DNA of 64,000 nt from Ditylenchus dipsaci (GCA_004194705.1 SADC01001168.1:372001-436000); one strand, 5' to 3'. Counted from the stretch's first letter, positions 1-12,328 are shown. The notes: generated by a model not told the origin, from the sequence alone. A program made the numbers and translations.

Positions 1-490
1 CGATCCATCCAGTTGAATCGATACAACCAGTTGGAACGACACAGCCAGTTTGATCGTCATAGCCAGTTGGATCAATCCATCCAGTTGGATCGATCCATCC
101 AGTTGGATCAATTCATCCAGTTGATCGTCCATCCAGTTGGATCGATACAGCCAGTGGATCGATAGCCAGTTGGATCGATACAGCAGTTGGATTGACCAAA
201 CAGATCAAATTGATTCAACCATTTGGATCGATTCATCATTATGAAGTGATTTAAATGTTTGGATCGATTCATCTGGATGAATCGATCCAATTAGATGAAC
301 GATTCGGATTGCTGAATTGATTAATTATTTATATCGAAACAAACCATTTCGATTCAAACAATAAAAACAATCAACCAACCCGAACCTATCCATCCAATTG
401 AATCGATCCATCCAAATTGAATCGATCCAAACATTTAAATCAATTCAACTGGATGAACTAATTCAAATGATTGAATCAATCGAGTCGATC
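1..490. repeat. Degenerate short-period satellite (CCAGTTGGATCGAT-type)
   Basis: Imperfect tandem repeats of roughly 16-20 bp built around the words CGATCCATCCAGTTGGAT and GATCGATACAGCCAG fill this stretch. Units differ in length and spacing, so this is an old or rapidly diverging array. Related units return at 1,170-1,430 and 1,490-1,680. Translation gives only low-complexity peptides, so no gene is called. Confidence 0.85.
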
Positions 491-2030
491 CACCAAAAAA
501 GCTGCTCGAAGCAGACACGACCGCTCGCCACACCACAACCTAAGAATGAATGAAATAACGAAACATTTGCTATATACCCCAAACGAAAAAATATTTTGGG
601 TCTCGAAAAGAAATGTTTTTTGAACACAAATATTTTTGTCGGACTGACACACACAACACATGTCGTCATTAGTAGAGGGGACTAGTCTTTTGGCCCCGCA
701 TCCGCGGGCCAGCCCGTCAATTCAAATTCCCTCTTTTCTCAATCAACTTTTCCAACATTCTAAGTGTCTTTGCTCCTTCTTTAGCGGTGCGCTCCGCGCA
801 CCTTAGCTGTCAGATAATAATTGCCTGAAAATGTCGTAAATCATGAGATGTAAGACATGGTCCATGAGGCTTTAGGCATGAAACATGAGACACGAAAAAT
901 GGGCCTGAATAACAGCCAGAATGTATGATAATTAAATGAAGGTTTCTGGAACAGAAAGCAATAAGAGGATGAAGGATATACATGCGAAAACGTGTAATTG
1001 ATTGGAGGTCGGAGTGTGAAGAGTTGAAGATGATTCTGCATTGCTTAGCCTGATGATGGTTGAAGGACAGGATATAAGCCTGCTAATGATTGGAGGTTCG
1101 ATTAATGTTATCCATGTTAGATGTTGCAAGGCACGAAGATGACCTAACCCTCTTCACTTGGAAATATACCAGACGGTGATTGATTGATCCAGCCAGTTGA
1201 ATCGATTCAGACAGTAGAATCGATCCAGCCAGTTGAATCGATACAACCAGTTCTATTTATACAAACCGTTAAATGGATCCAGCCAGTTGAATAGATACAA
1301 CCAGTTCTATTTATACAAACCGTTAAATGGATCCAGCCAGTTGAATCAATATAACCCGCTCAATTGATACAAACCGATAAATCGATCCAGCCAGTTGAAT
1401 AGATACAGACAGTTGAATCGATGTTGCAAAAATGTTGCAAGGCACGAAGATGACCTAACCCTCTTCACTTGGAAATATACCAGAAGGTGATTGATTGATC
1501 CAGCCAGATGAATCAATTCAGCCAGCTGAATTGATATAGCAAGTTGGATCGATTCAGCCAGATGAATCGATTCAGCCAGATGAATGAATTCAGCCGGTTG
1601 TATTGATTCAGCCAAATGAATCAATTCAGCCGGTCGGATCGATGCGCCAGATGAATCGATTTAATGGATGAACCACATCAACTCAGCCTGTTGAAAAGCT
1701 TCAATCACGATGAATAGAAAAAATTTTGAATCGATTCGAAAAAGTTGAAAAAATATTCGAAAAAAAGTCAAAAATAATTCGAAATGACTCGAAGATTCTG
1801 AAAAATGTAGGCATGATGCCTGCCCTTCCCACTCCAAGCTACTGACCATTGAGCTTGGAGTGGAGAGAGCAGACACGACCGCCCGTCAAACAACAAAACA
1901 AAAGAATGAATGAAATGACTGAGAGATTTGCTTATATAGCCCAAATGACTAAGAAAAGAAATTTTGGGTCTCGAACGGAAAAGAGCGTTTGAAACGAAAG
2001 CGAACAGACACACACACACAAAGCTCCTTT
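490..2030. repeat. Satellite continuation with long direct repeats
   Basis: Two direct repeats are visible. The block at about 500-640 (GCAGACACGACCGC, AGAATGAATGAAAT, TTTTGGGTCTCGAA) recurs in diverged form at about 1,865-1,995. The block at about 1,117-1,195 (GGCACGAAGATGACCTAACC) recurs at about 1,430-1,505. Satellite units lie between them. This looks like a higher-order repeat unit with an embedded spacer. No gene is supported. Confidence 0.7.
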
Positions 2031-3049
2031 AGTACTTACGGATTTGTTTTTAGCTAATCTTTTTTTCCTCAAAAAAATGAATGCTCCCGCTACTAAAAAG
2101 CCAATCCTACCTTTCCTTAAAAAATGGGTGGCTATATTTTTTAGTGGTTTATAAAAAAAGTCTAAAAAGGGCAACGTCTGAATTTTCTTGCATTTTCGGA
2201 CTAGACTGAAAAATAAAGATTGGTAAAACATTTCGAAAATAAAAAAATTTTTCGGAACAAAACTTTTTGGAATATCCTACAGTTTTACTTATACAGCTTT
2301 ATATCCTACAGTTTTACTTATACAGCTTTAGTCTAGACCACTGTTTTAAAATTTTATTAGTCTAGTTTCAAACCTGATTCAGGCTGGGCCGAATTATTCG
2401 GTACCCATTTTCAACCCATCGTCGTCATAATTAGAAATCGCTTCACATCAAAATATGAATAGTAAATAAGTAAAAAATATACAAAGCGGAAACAAGGCGT
2501 AAAATTCGTTACCTATTCTTAACTAGGGCCTAAACCTCAATAGAAATATTTTTTGTTTAAGAAGAAATAATGGAAATGTTTTTTGGCAAGATAACAAAAT
2601 CGGACTTGTGTTTTCGATTCCTAATTTCTGGTGTTTTCAGTCCAATTTCGGTTTTTTTTTTGCATAATGAAAGTGTTAAGAGTCTTAATTAATTAATAAT
2701 TAGGTTTTGAAAAAACTTAAAAAATAAAATGATTGCCGTTTTTGTATAAAATATAATTATAGGCTGTACCCCGAAATTTAAGCGGCGATTTGCTAAGTGG
2801 TCGATTTGCTAAGCGGTCGTTTTGCTAAGAAAAAATTTAAGCGCGAATTTGCTAAGAATTCACAATTTAAGCGCCAATTTGCTAAATGGTCGTTTTGCTA
2901 AGATTTTTTTTGCTAAGTAGTTGTTTTGATAAAGATCTTGTTTGTTAAGCTACATCTTCTTCAGTTCGGCTTAATTTCGGGTACACACCTAAAAACCCAA
3001 ACGATTCAATCCAAAATAATGTTCTAAAAATGGTTTAATTTTAAGCGGG

Positions 3050-3565
3050 GTCTCCTACTCTGGACTGATTGCACCCAGATGGGATTCGAACCAGTAACTT
3101 TGGTGATGAGTATATGGACCTCTTCGCCAAGTAAACACTCAAAATTACGATAAAAAAAGGTATGCACCCAGGTGGATGCGAACCAGCATCCTCGGCGGTG
3201 GCTATCCAAGTGGTCGTCCACTTGGATCAAAAAATTTTTTTTACGTTTTCGGTTTCCAAAACAATTTTTCTGCACTAAGTCGAGCATGCTGAAGATGGTT
3301 TGACAGTGGTAAAATCACGTTTTATCAAGAAATTTTTGAGTTATCGTGAATTCTTGATTTTGATAAATCAATCGTTAGCAAAAACTCTAAATTTATCGAT
3401 AAAACGTGATTTTACCACTGTCAAACCATCTTCAGCATGCTCGAATTAGTGCAGAAAAATTGTTTTGGAAACCGAAAACGTAAAAAAAATTTTTGATCCA
3501 AGTGGACGACCACTTGGATAGCCACCGCCGAGGATGCTGGTTCGAATCCACCTGGGTGCACACTT
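3050..3565. repeat. Foldback with tRNA-like B-box sequence
   Basis: The stretch 3,160-3,300 reappears inverted at about 3,410-3,560, around a centre near 3,355. Arms contain TGCTGGTTCGAATCCACCTG-type sequence resembling a tRNA T-arm/B box. A second related copy (GGTTCGAATCCCATCTGG on the minus strand) lies at about 3,080-3,100. No full cloverleaf is seen. A tRNA-derived SINE fragment captured in a palindrome is possible. Confidence 0.6.
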
Positions 3566-4764
3566 TATTTTTTACCGTAATTTCAGATATAAAAAGACTG
3601 ACGTTTGACCTTTCAGGTCATTTGGGTGAATATACCCCTACTCTTGAGTTGCCTGGATAACAACCTGTCCAGGTGGTAGCCACCCCAGGTTTGGGGTCGG
3701 GTAGGTAAAATCGCACTTCTGGTCTTAATAAGCCCAATTTCTCACAAATTTTTTAGTTTAGAAAAATGGATTTTTTTTATTTAAATTACCTTTTTTATTT
3801 TTAGGTCATCCAGGTGGGCATCCAGGTGATACCTACACCAGGTATTGAAGTTGGGGTGTGTAAAATCGCAACTTTGGGCTTGACAAACCCAATTCCTCAC
3901 ACAATTTTAAGTTAGAAAAAATGGCCTATTTTTTATTTTTAAGAAATTTTAATCTTTCAGGTTTGGGTTTGCACAGGTAATTTAATTCCAGTGGATTGCC
4001 CCTAAACTGCCACTGGAAATCCACTAAGTCTAGAAATCCAGTGGATTTCCACTGGCATTCCAGTGGCAAAATGGTGGATCCACTGAATTGCCGCCAAATT
4101 TAGTGGTAAAAAGTTGGAATCCACCAATTTGCCACTGGAATTCCACTGGATTACCAGTGGAAACAGTGAGTTTCAATGAAATTTAGTGGCAATTTAGTGG
4201 AAACCACTTATTTACCAGTGGAATGCCACTGGATATCCAGTGGAAATTTGACTTTTTAGTAGAAACACAAGACAAAAGCGTTTCAAGCCTATTTTTTGTT
4301 AATACGTAAACGGCTGTACGTCCCGATGGTATGTCCTTGTGCGAAATTGCGCAATCGTTCATCAAATATGCAAAAAAAATTCAAAAAAGTTTTTTCTTAA
4401 AAGTTTTTTTTCGATAATTGGTAATTTTTTCGTATACCGGATATCGAAAAGTGCCGCATGTCGGATATCAGATATCGAATATCCGGTGCAGCCCTGTCCT
4501 GTGACGATTTTTCAACTTGGTTTCTCACAAAACCACACCTAAAATTATTGATATTTATAAGATTTATTCAATCTGAATTTAATCTGTACAAGTAACACGA
4601 GAAAAGCTATACGTCCCGATGGTATGTCCTTGTGCGGAATTTCACGCTGAGCACGAAGGTGAAAAAAACATGAAAAAAGTAACTCTATGGTGGTCAGCAG
4701 CCTTCAATATCACGATTTTTGCCTATGTCACTTCAAAGAGGTAAAACATGCCACTTTTTCAATA

Positions 4765-5690
4765 TATTTATTATATTCCAGGTGGAAAAAAGCGCAGATT
4801 GCGAGCTTTCAAATGACATATCGTGAAGGTATTTATGACAATCGAATGAAAAAATTTCGGCTTGGAGAAACCATTGCGTTTTTTTTTTCAAAAAAAAAAA
4901 ACGTTGTTCATACAAAAATATGCACAAAAATTTGTGGAAATGCTGTTTTTTTAGTTAATTATTGATACTTTTCGACAGAGTAAGAAAAACTGAAACAGAT
5001 AGTGCTTTGAAATAATCTTCAACCAGGCTTTTTGAGTGTTTAGTAAACGTTCAAAAGTATATACCAAAAGGCTGAAACTTTGATTTCGCTGCATAAATGT
5101 GAAATTCTAACACTTGATTCGTGTTCACCATGGTCAATTTACTTAAGAAACTGTCTTTGCTTATCACGATCACTGTCAAATTTCAAATTCCGCTCAAGAA
5201 AAAATTATTTAAATTCAATTTTTTTTAATTTCAAATAATTTTTGTCTCGAGCGGAATTTGAAATTTGACAGTGATTATGGTAATCAAAAGATAGTTTCTC
5301 GAGTAAATCGACTATGCTGAACACGAATTAGGTGTCTGAATTCCAGATTTATGAAGCGAAATCGGAGTGTCAGGTCAAGATGCCTTTTTGTATTTTCTCT
5401 TGAACGTTTACTAAACATTCAAAAAGCCCGGTTGCAGATTACTTTAAAGCGCTATCTGGTACAGTTTTTCTTGCTCTGTCGAAAAGTATCAATCATTAAC
5501 TAAAAAACGGCATTTCCACAAATTTTTGTGCATATTTTTGTATGAACAACGTTTTTGAAAAAAAACGCAATGGTTTCTTTAAACCGAAATTTTTAATTCG
5601 ATTGTCATAAATACCTTCACGATATGTCATTTGAAAGCTCGCAATCTGCGCTTTTTTTCCACCTGGAATATAATAAATACTAGGCGAACT
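4765..5690. mobile_element. Element E: large snapback (about 440-bp arms)
   Basis: The arm starting TATTTATTATATTCCAGGTG at 4,765 returns inverted to about 5,690, centred near 5,215. Long stretches of arm identity include the words CGAGCTTTCAAATGACATAT and its complement. Arms are AT-rich with mononucleotide runs and encode nothing convincing. It sits within element D. Confidence 0.8.
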
Positions 5691-6110
5691 GGCGCCCTTC
5701 CGGGCGCCTGCGTCATGAAAGCGAAGTTCAAAAAAATAAGTATCAAAGGCAGTATTCTCCATCAAAACACTCCATGCATTTTTCGCATTAGTCGAATTTT
5801 TCCGTATTAGTCGCATTTTCTGTTTGTGCATTTTGCTTTAATCCATCGGATCAACCGTGTAAGCCGGATAATTTTAGTGTTTGGTCAAATCCGTATGGTC
5901 AACACGATATTGAGTGGTCGAGCTTTTATCGAAACGGTCGACTAATATCTAGTTGGTCATTTTATACGTTACGGTGCGGTTCAACTATCATTCAAGTGGC
6001 CCAACTACTCATACCTAATTTTTACTTGAGCTTTTGATTACAAATAACTGGCATACTGCACTATCTTCGGTCGTTTTGAAAGATTCAAAGTGTTTTAGGG
6101 AGGTTAAAAC

Positions 6111-7503
6111 TAGAGATGGGAACAAACAATATATTGGTATTGGGATATTGGGGTATTGGGTCAAATAAAGGCGTTAATATTGGTATTGGGATATTCGTTG
6201 GTGACTTTCGTAAATATGGCTAGGGGAAGATTGCCAAAAACGAAAATTGCCAAAACGAAAATCGCCAAAACGAAGATTGCCAAAAACGAAAATTTCCAAA
6301 AAGAAAACGATCAGTTTGGTTTTGGCTAAAGAAAAATGATTAAAGTGACACTCCAATATAGTGACACTCTAGTATAGTGATACTCCGAGGCCGGTCCCAA
6401 GGGGTGTCGCTATATCAAGGCGAACAAGACAAATGTCGTTTTGGCAATCTTCGTTTTGGCAAAACATACGTTTGGCAATTTTCGTTTTTGGCAATCTTCC
6501 CCTAGCCGAAAATATTGGTATTGGGTTTGACAAAGATATTGGGTGCTAAATAATGAAATTTTTCCAATAGAAATTTCAAATTTTCACTCATATTTTCTCA
6601 TTTTTTTGGCCTAATGGATGACATTTAACAAATTTTATTTATTATTATTTAATTGATTCACATAAATTGTCTTTTTTCAAAGAAAAAACTTAAAGAGGGC
6701 GTATACTTTAGGTCCGGAATATTTAAAAAGTTATCTCGAGCGGAAAATCAATGCGAACAAATTTGTTTTTAAATTTGATTTTTTGTGAAAGCATATTCTA
6801 CCAGGATTGAGAGAAAGAGGGAGCACGGAGCTCTGCCTAGAAGGGTCAATGCTGGAGCAGTATTCTCGTACAGAGATAAATTTCATAAGAAATATGTTTT
6901 TACCTGCTTTCCGCTCAAGAAAATTTTTTGAATATTCCGGACCTAAATTACACACCCCCTTTAACGAAAATACTTTCCTATACTCAAAACTTTTTGGTGA
7001 TTAAGAAGTTTTGACCCAGAAGTGATTTTTTTGACAAAATCGAGTTTTATTTTCCACAATTGTGCAACACCATAACAAGATTTATTTCAAATGATTTCTC
7101 TCACATTCGACAGCTGATGCAATGACATTAATTTTTCGTCCGAAAATCATTTCGCCCAGCGTTAAGATCGCCCGAAATTTAATTCGTACAAACTTGAGTT
7201 AAAAAATTGCTCGATTTTTCGATTTCCGAGCACATTTTAACTAATAACCTAATGAAAACCAAAATAGATCAATTTTCGTTTCTTTATGCCAAAAAATCAG
7301 TTCCAGTGTCGTACTAAATCGAGATTAGATTGAACTAGGGACTTTTTTTAATATTTTGGTAAAAAAATAGACTTTTTGAAAAAATATTGGTATTGGGCAA
7401 TATATTGGGGTCCACATATTTGAAAAATTAGTATTGGTATTGGGTCTAGAGAGGGCCAAAAATATTGGTATTGGTATTGGGCAAACGCAAATGCCCATCT
7501 CTA
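6111..7503. mobile_element. Element B: hAT-type element with ATTGGTATTGGG arrays, TSD GTTAAAAC
   Basis: The termini are TAGAGATGGG and CCCATCTCTA, flanked by identical 8-mers GTTAAAAC (6,103-6,110 and 7,504-7,511). The tip fits the usual hAT end pattern and the 8-bp duplication fits that superfamily. Subterminal DNA is a reiterated ATTGGTATTGGG motif at both ends. A solo end of the same family is at 17,518-17,562. No transposase was found. Confidence 0.9.
6218..6507. mobile_element. Element C: MITE nested in B, near-perfect 8-bp TSD
   Basis: Ends are GGCTAGGGGAAGATTGCC and its complement, followed by reiterated CCAAAACGAAAATTG units in inverted orientation at the two ends. Flanks are GTAAATAT (6,210-6,217) and GAAAATAT (6,508-6,515), 7 of 8 matching. 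A degenerate end of the same family lies at about 24,425-24,470. Confidence 0.8.
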
Positions 7504-7720
7504 GTTAAAACTGAATTAGAGTGTTTTGAAATGATTCGGGGTGATCAGTGTAGTCCAGGTGTCTATCGTATTCGAGACGGTTTAAAGTGGTTTCATTTAG
7601 TTGTTTAGAAGATTTACTCTTAATAATATGAAACAAAATGATTGAAAATCAATAGTATTTGAATTTGTTCAAAAAATGGATGAATCATATATATACCAAA
7701 AGCAACAACCTCTCTTAAAA

Positions 7721-7796
7721 ACGACATGGTGGCTGAGTGGTAGTGTGCTAGGTGGTCCCTGCAGATGTTGAGAGTTCGATCCCGCGCAGCATTTTT
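7721..7796 (+). other. tRNA-like fragment
   Basis: The stretch contains TGGCTGAGTGGTAG, resembling a tRNA A box, and GAGTTCGATCC, resembling a B box, at plausible spacing. Acceptor and anticodon stems do not close well, so this is more likely a tRNA pseudogene or SINE head than a working tRNA. A relative is on the minus strand at about 36,880-36,955. Confidence 0.4.
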
Positions 7797-8074
7797 AGTT
7801 TTTTTCCACTGGAATACCACTGAAATTCCATTGGATTTCCACTGAAATTCCACTGGATATCCACTGGATTTCCACTGGAAATCCAGTGGTACCACTGAAT
7901 TGCCACTGAATTTCCACTGGAATTCCACCGAATTTCCAGTGGTTTTCCTCCAATCTACCACTGGCCGTCCATGGACACACCACTGGCAGTTTGGGGGAAA
8001 TCCAGTGGAAATTTGGGGGTTACCCACTGGATTTAAATTACCTGTGTGGTTTGGGTATTTAGGGTGGTTTTAGG

Positions 8075-8258
8075 TAGTGCTGCGTGCGATGCGATATATC
8101 GCATCGCAAACATCGCAACATCGCACGAAATTTTGCCTTAAACATCGCATCGCAACATCGCATCGCAAAGTTTTGAAACATCGCAAAATCGCATCGCAAG
8201 TCCTCGGACCCAAAAACATCGCATCGCAACATCGCAAAAACACAAATGCGCAGCACTA
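8075..8258. mobile_element. Element G: MITE with CATCGCATCGCAA arrays, TSD GTTTTAGG
   Basis: Ends are TAGTGCTGCG and CGCAGCACTA, flanked by identical 8-mers GTTTTAGG (8,067-8,074 and 8,259-8,266). The 184-bp body is almost entirely reiterations of ATCGCATCGCAA/GCGATGCGAT. It lies inside element A but outside D. Confidence 0.9.
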
Positions 8259-8677
8259 GTTTTAGGGTACTTGAGGTGGTTTAGAATGGTTTGTGGTAGT
8301 TTGGACAGAATCTGAAAATATCAATTTACCTAGATTCCATATTCAAATCAGTAAAAAACAAAAAAAAATTGGCCGAAAAATGACCGTCGGAAAAATCTCT
8401 AATCCCCTACCAGAATATTGAGAAAAAGGAAAAGTACAAAAAGGCAGAAAAGTTCTTAACAAATCGGGATTTAAGAAAAGAATTCCTTAGCAAATATATT
8501 CTTAGCAAATGGGCGCCTTAACAAAAAAATTCTTAGCAACTTGTCGCTTAGAAAAAAAAATCTTGGCAAAACGACCGCTTAGCAAATCGACCACTTAGCA
8601 AAATGCCGCTTAAATTTCGGGGTACAGCCTAATTATATACATTAAGAACAACCCGCCAGCATGTTCTTCAAACAAAG

Positions 8678-11600
8678 ATGAATATGATGACCGAAAAGCT
8701 TCCCTTAATTCAAAAAAGAAAAAATCAAGTAACTTTTTTTCAATTTAAACTTTTTGTAATTTCTTTTGGCTGGTACTTTTTTCTAGTACCAAATTTTCAT
8801 TTTTTTTGAACTTTTTTCTTTTTCTCCTCACTTTGTAGGTACACTTTTGAAATTTTTCAACCATCGTATAGCTCTGAATCTCAGCTATTTAACAATATAT
8901 CTTTCTACAGTAAAAGCTTTGAAAAAGTTGGAGATTTAGGGGTCTAAATAGAGAACTTCGTCGAAAAAGTTACTTCATACAAAGCCCAAAAACTTCAAAT
9001 CTTTGAAATCTTTTACAGAAAATTGAAGTCTAGTTAGAAAGCTGAGATTCAGGGCTATACGTTCATGTGTCAATGATAAAATCTCTAATTTTATAAAAGA
9101 GTTTTTCTATGCATGTTAAACTTTGGTACTAAAAATAAGTATTTTGGTACTCGATTCAAGCATTACTCATTTCGACTTTGCAGGTGTGATTAAAAAGGCC
9201 CAAGTTTTGGTGGATGAGATCAGCAAGCTGTATATCAACCAAGAAATGAGTGATGTGGTCATTATAGCTGAAAATCAGCGCTTTCCAGCCCATAAATTTT
9301 TGCTTTCTGTTCGAAGTAACTACTTCAAGTAATTTTTTTAGAAAAAAAATAATAAATTAATTAATCAAATTGATTTATTAGGGCAATGTTCGGCACGGGA
9401 ATGCGAGAATCCACTCAGCAAGACATTACTTTGATCGATACTCCAGCTAAGCCTTTTTCTCTGCTTCTGCGCTATGTTTATACCGGTCAAATGGTTTTGC
9501 ACGCTGATGACTATCAACAAACTATAGAAGTCTTAGCTTTGGCCAACAAATACGAGTTTCCTGTCTTGCAAGAACAAATAGTAGCACATCTTCATGTATG
9601 GTTTTTTTCGGTCATCAAAGTCGAAATAATTTTTTAAACAGAGTAGTCTGAGTAGTTCTGTCTCTGAATTTGAAAATGTGGATTATAGAAAAATTTATGG
9701 ATGTTCGAAAGTGGATAAGGGTATACTGCTAGTTGAAAGATCACATTTGAGAATTGAAGTCTGGCTTCACAGAAACTCGAAAGACGAGGAATTGTCGGAT
9801 AGCAAAATTTGATGACTTTGTAAAAACCTTTGCATTTTTTTTTCAAAGTAAAAGACACGCTAAATTGTATTTTGTTTATTACAAGTTTTTCTACAAAAAT
9901 TGTGTAACGTTAACTGCGTCCCAGTATCAATTTTCAACGTGTGCCCAATCCAGTAAAAAATAAGAAACGAATTTAAAAATTTGGCCAAACATGGGTTAAT
10001 CTTGGTTTCTGGCCAAGATCTTGCTTGGCCGTTTTAAAAAATATTGGCTTTGGTCTAGGTCAAAATTATGGTTAAAAATCTTTTCTTGGAATTTTACTTG
10101 ATCCCCACTTTCTGTCTCTAGTTTCCTGACACATTCTATTGGCTCACCTAATATTTATACCTACCAGTGCGAAGAAATCCTTGTATTTTCATTGAAATCT
10201 TGAAACCCCATTTTTAAATTTAAAACCCGAAGTAACAGGAGATTTTATGAAACTTGTGCGAATTTTTTTGAGACCCTAAATGTGACCAAAAATTAAAGTT
10301 CTGAAAACCTTGATTATTCGATGCTAGCGCCGAATTTCTCAAGGGCTTTTGTACAGTTCCTAACTTTTTGAAGATTTTAAGGCTATTTTGTCGCTTGAAA
10401 ACGTCTGTGCTATTTACTTTGCCGCTGAACTGTTTTCATCTGAGCCCTTGTTAGACAGCTGCATTTATTTCCTTGAAATGTCTAAGCTCGATATTGTCAC
10501 TTCCAAAGTCAGTTGTTAATTTTCTCAGTAAGATCAATAAATGGTTGGTATTTTTCAGGCTTTTCTGAACTTTTCACTAGATGTGGTAAAAGTGATAGTA
10601 GAGAAATTAGTATGGTCCGAAAATATAGAAGCGCTTATTTATGGTCTGAAGCGATGGATCATAGCTAATGATGAACAGGTAATATTTAAATTTATCCGTA
10701 AATGGATCACCGAATGTTCACTTTATTAATTTTTCGACTGAATAATAATAAAAACTGAGGTATCTGAATTTCGCAGCAAATATTTGTTCCGCATTTTGCA
10801 GCGAATTTAGACAAAATCATAGAGGCGACCAAGCACTTTGATATAAATTTTTCCAATAAGGGCCTAATATATTTTTTGCTATGTTTGAAACATCTTTGCC
10901 GAAAATAATATTTTCGCAAAAAAATTACTGTCTGGACATTTAAAGTTTACAAAATTCTGGTCCAAAAGCAATTTGTATGTGAAAAATGCTCAAACATGGT
11001 AGAAACCCTGCAGAAAAAAATATTAGGCTATCATTGGAAAAAGTCATCTGAAAGCGCTTGGCCCCGTGTGATTTTGGCTAAATTGGCGGCAAATTAAAAT
11101 TCAGATATGCCCTGGAAAAACAGGGCGTGGCAAGACTTGACCAAAAAAATTTGCGACAGATGATTTACGAACAACATATTTTGCGCTACGAAAATCGCAT
11201 TGTAAGAATTACGACTGTTAGATAAGAGAATGTGAGAATTGAGCTCCAAGAAATGAACCCGAATATTTGCGCTACGTCCTTATCCGCTGCAAGATCTGCG
11301 ACTAATAATTTGCACGCCAAGATATCCCACGAAAATTGTGTCGCAAGATTTGATACTGTTAGACAAGAGACTGTGAATGATTTTTGCACTGCAAGATTTG
11401 CCACGCAAGATTTTTAATGGGCAAAATTGCAAAGTTATTCAAAAACGATTGGCACAATTGGAATTCTTGCAATTTTCGTTACGAGAATGTCAAAACAGAA
11501 CTGGCAAAGACTTTCAAAATCAAGGATCCTCGCAAGTCTTGCAGTTCAAAAGATACAGCGCAAATCTTGGACCTTATGTACTTTGGGGGGGGCACCGATT

Positions 11601-12259
11601 TTTTCACCTCGGTTTTTTCTTCTATTTTTACATGTTGATTCTAATAATCATAATAATTATGTTAACCGTCTCTTAGTGACCATAGAAAATATGTTGATTA
11701 AAGTGATCATGGTCAATTAAATCACCATAATTAACTTGATCACTATATAAAACGTAAAAATTTTGGTGAAAAAATTGGTGCCCCCCCCCCCCCCCCGCCA
11801 AAGTACATAAGGTCCCAAATCTTCGTGCGCAAATATTGGAGTTGAAATCTCACAGTTTATTGTCTAACAGTTGTGAAAAATACGGTACAATTTTTGCGTC
11901 CCATACGTTGATTCACATATCGTGAGGTGCAAATCTTGCGCTACATAAGGATGCATCTCGAATCTAAGGGCGCGTTTCTCGCAGTTCAAATCTCGCAATT
12001 ACTTAAGTTGCTTTATGAAATCATTTGATCTCAGTTCTTATTGCTCAATTCTTGCCATGCCAAAAACAACACTGGTTTTTAAAATATAAATGCAGAAAAT
12101 TGTTTTATCTGGCAGTAAAAAAGAGGTTTACAGATTGAACATATTCGTCCAATCATCAAACCCATGCAACTAGAGTTGATTCAAATAGACCAGAAGCTTC
12201 ACATAGTCAAGTCTTTTGGAGTGATTGAGAAACAAGATCAGAAGGCTGCATCGAAATAA
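8678..12259 (+). CDS. BTB-BACK protein, BTBD9-like (left palindrome copy)
   Basis: Likely substrate adaptor of Cullin-3 E3 ligases (family knowledge). Confident exons are 9,184-9,328, 9,382-9,595, 10,382-10,507, 10,559-10,678 and 12,134-12,259, which splice in frame to about 243 residues. The BTB core shows SDVVIIAENQRFPAHKFLL and, across a splice junction, SNYFKAMFGTGMREST. The next exons (ENVCAIYFAAELF, LDSCIYFLEMSK) form the BACK domain. The end is IRPIIKPMQLE to a TAA. BTBD9 proteins are usually much longer, so this is a short relative. A candidate first exon (ATG at 8,678, donor after 8,728) does not match the phase of exon 2 as written, so the start is uncertain. Element A ends only about 40 bp upstream of this ATG. 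The long intron 5 holds repeats. Confidence 0.85.
8756..9170. mobile_element. Left-arm-specific insertion in BTB intron 1
   Basis: In the right arm the matching intron is about 50 bp. Here it is about 450 bp, with additional DNA bounded by GGTACTTTTTTCTAGTACC-like words on the left and GGTACTAAAAATAAG or GGTACTCG on the right. A related sequence with the phrase ATTCAGGGCTA lies at about 17,330-17,400. Exact ends and duplication are unclear. Confidence 0.55.
11150..12045. repeat. GCAAGATTTGC-motif foldback within BTB intron 5
   Basis: Both flanks of a central inverted pair are rich in GCAAGATTTGCG/CGCAAATCTTGC variants. The central pair CCTTATGTACTTTGG (11,573) and CCAAAGTACATAAGG (11,799) encloses a segment with long G/C mononucleotide runs. 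The same block is present inverted in the right arm at about 19,880-20,780. Run lengths differ between arms, as expected for slippage or sequencing error. Confidence 0.65.
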
Positions 12260-12328
12260 GCTTCTTTTGACAAAAAAAACTTAGTACAACTAATAGTGGA
12301 CTTAAAATTATCAGTAGTCTCATAATTG

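Larger units (their letters stand above)
3969..8048. mobile_element. Element D: nested TIR element with CCACTGGAAT arrays, TSD GTTTGGGT
   Basis: Flanked by identical 8-mers GTTTGGGT (3,961-3,968 and 8,049-8,056). The termini contain CACAGGTAATTTAA and its complement TTAAATTACCTGTG. Inside both ends lie arrays of variants of CCACTGGAATTCCAGTGG, at about 3,985-4,250 and 7,805-8,030. It lies wholly inside element A and itself carries E and B. No transposase is recognisable. Confidence 0.85.
2762..8629. mobile_element. Element A: 5.9 kb non-autonomous TIR element, TSD TAATTATA
   Basis: The left end is GGCTGTACCCCGAAATTTAA and the right end is its inverted complement at 8,610-8,629. Both sides are flanked by the identical 8-mer TAATTATA (2,754-2,761 and 8,630-8,637). 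Just inside each end lie inverted arrays of GATTTGCTAAGCGGTCG-like units. The right palindrome arm carries the unoccupied site at about 22,880-22,887 (TAAAATTA in the other orientation), which supports insertion after the duplication. No transposase was found. An 8-bp duplication fits hAT and several other superfamilies. It contains nested elements D, B, C, E and G. Confidence 0.9.

Noticed and set aside
2762..8629. Element A as an autonomous transposon
   Set aside because: No DDE, hAT or other transposase-like protein found in any frame.
10740..10920. Possible additional BTB gene exon (FAANLDKIIEATKHF)
   Set aside because: Has coding-like words but no phase-matched splice sites; it is in a repeat-rich intron and is followed directly by stops.
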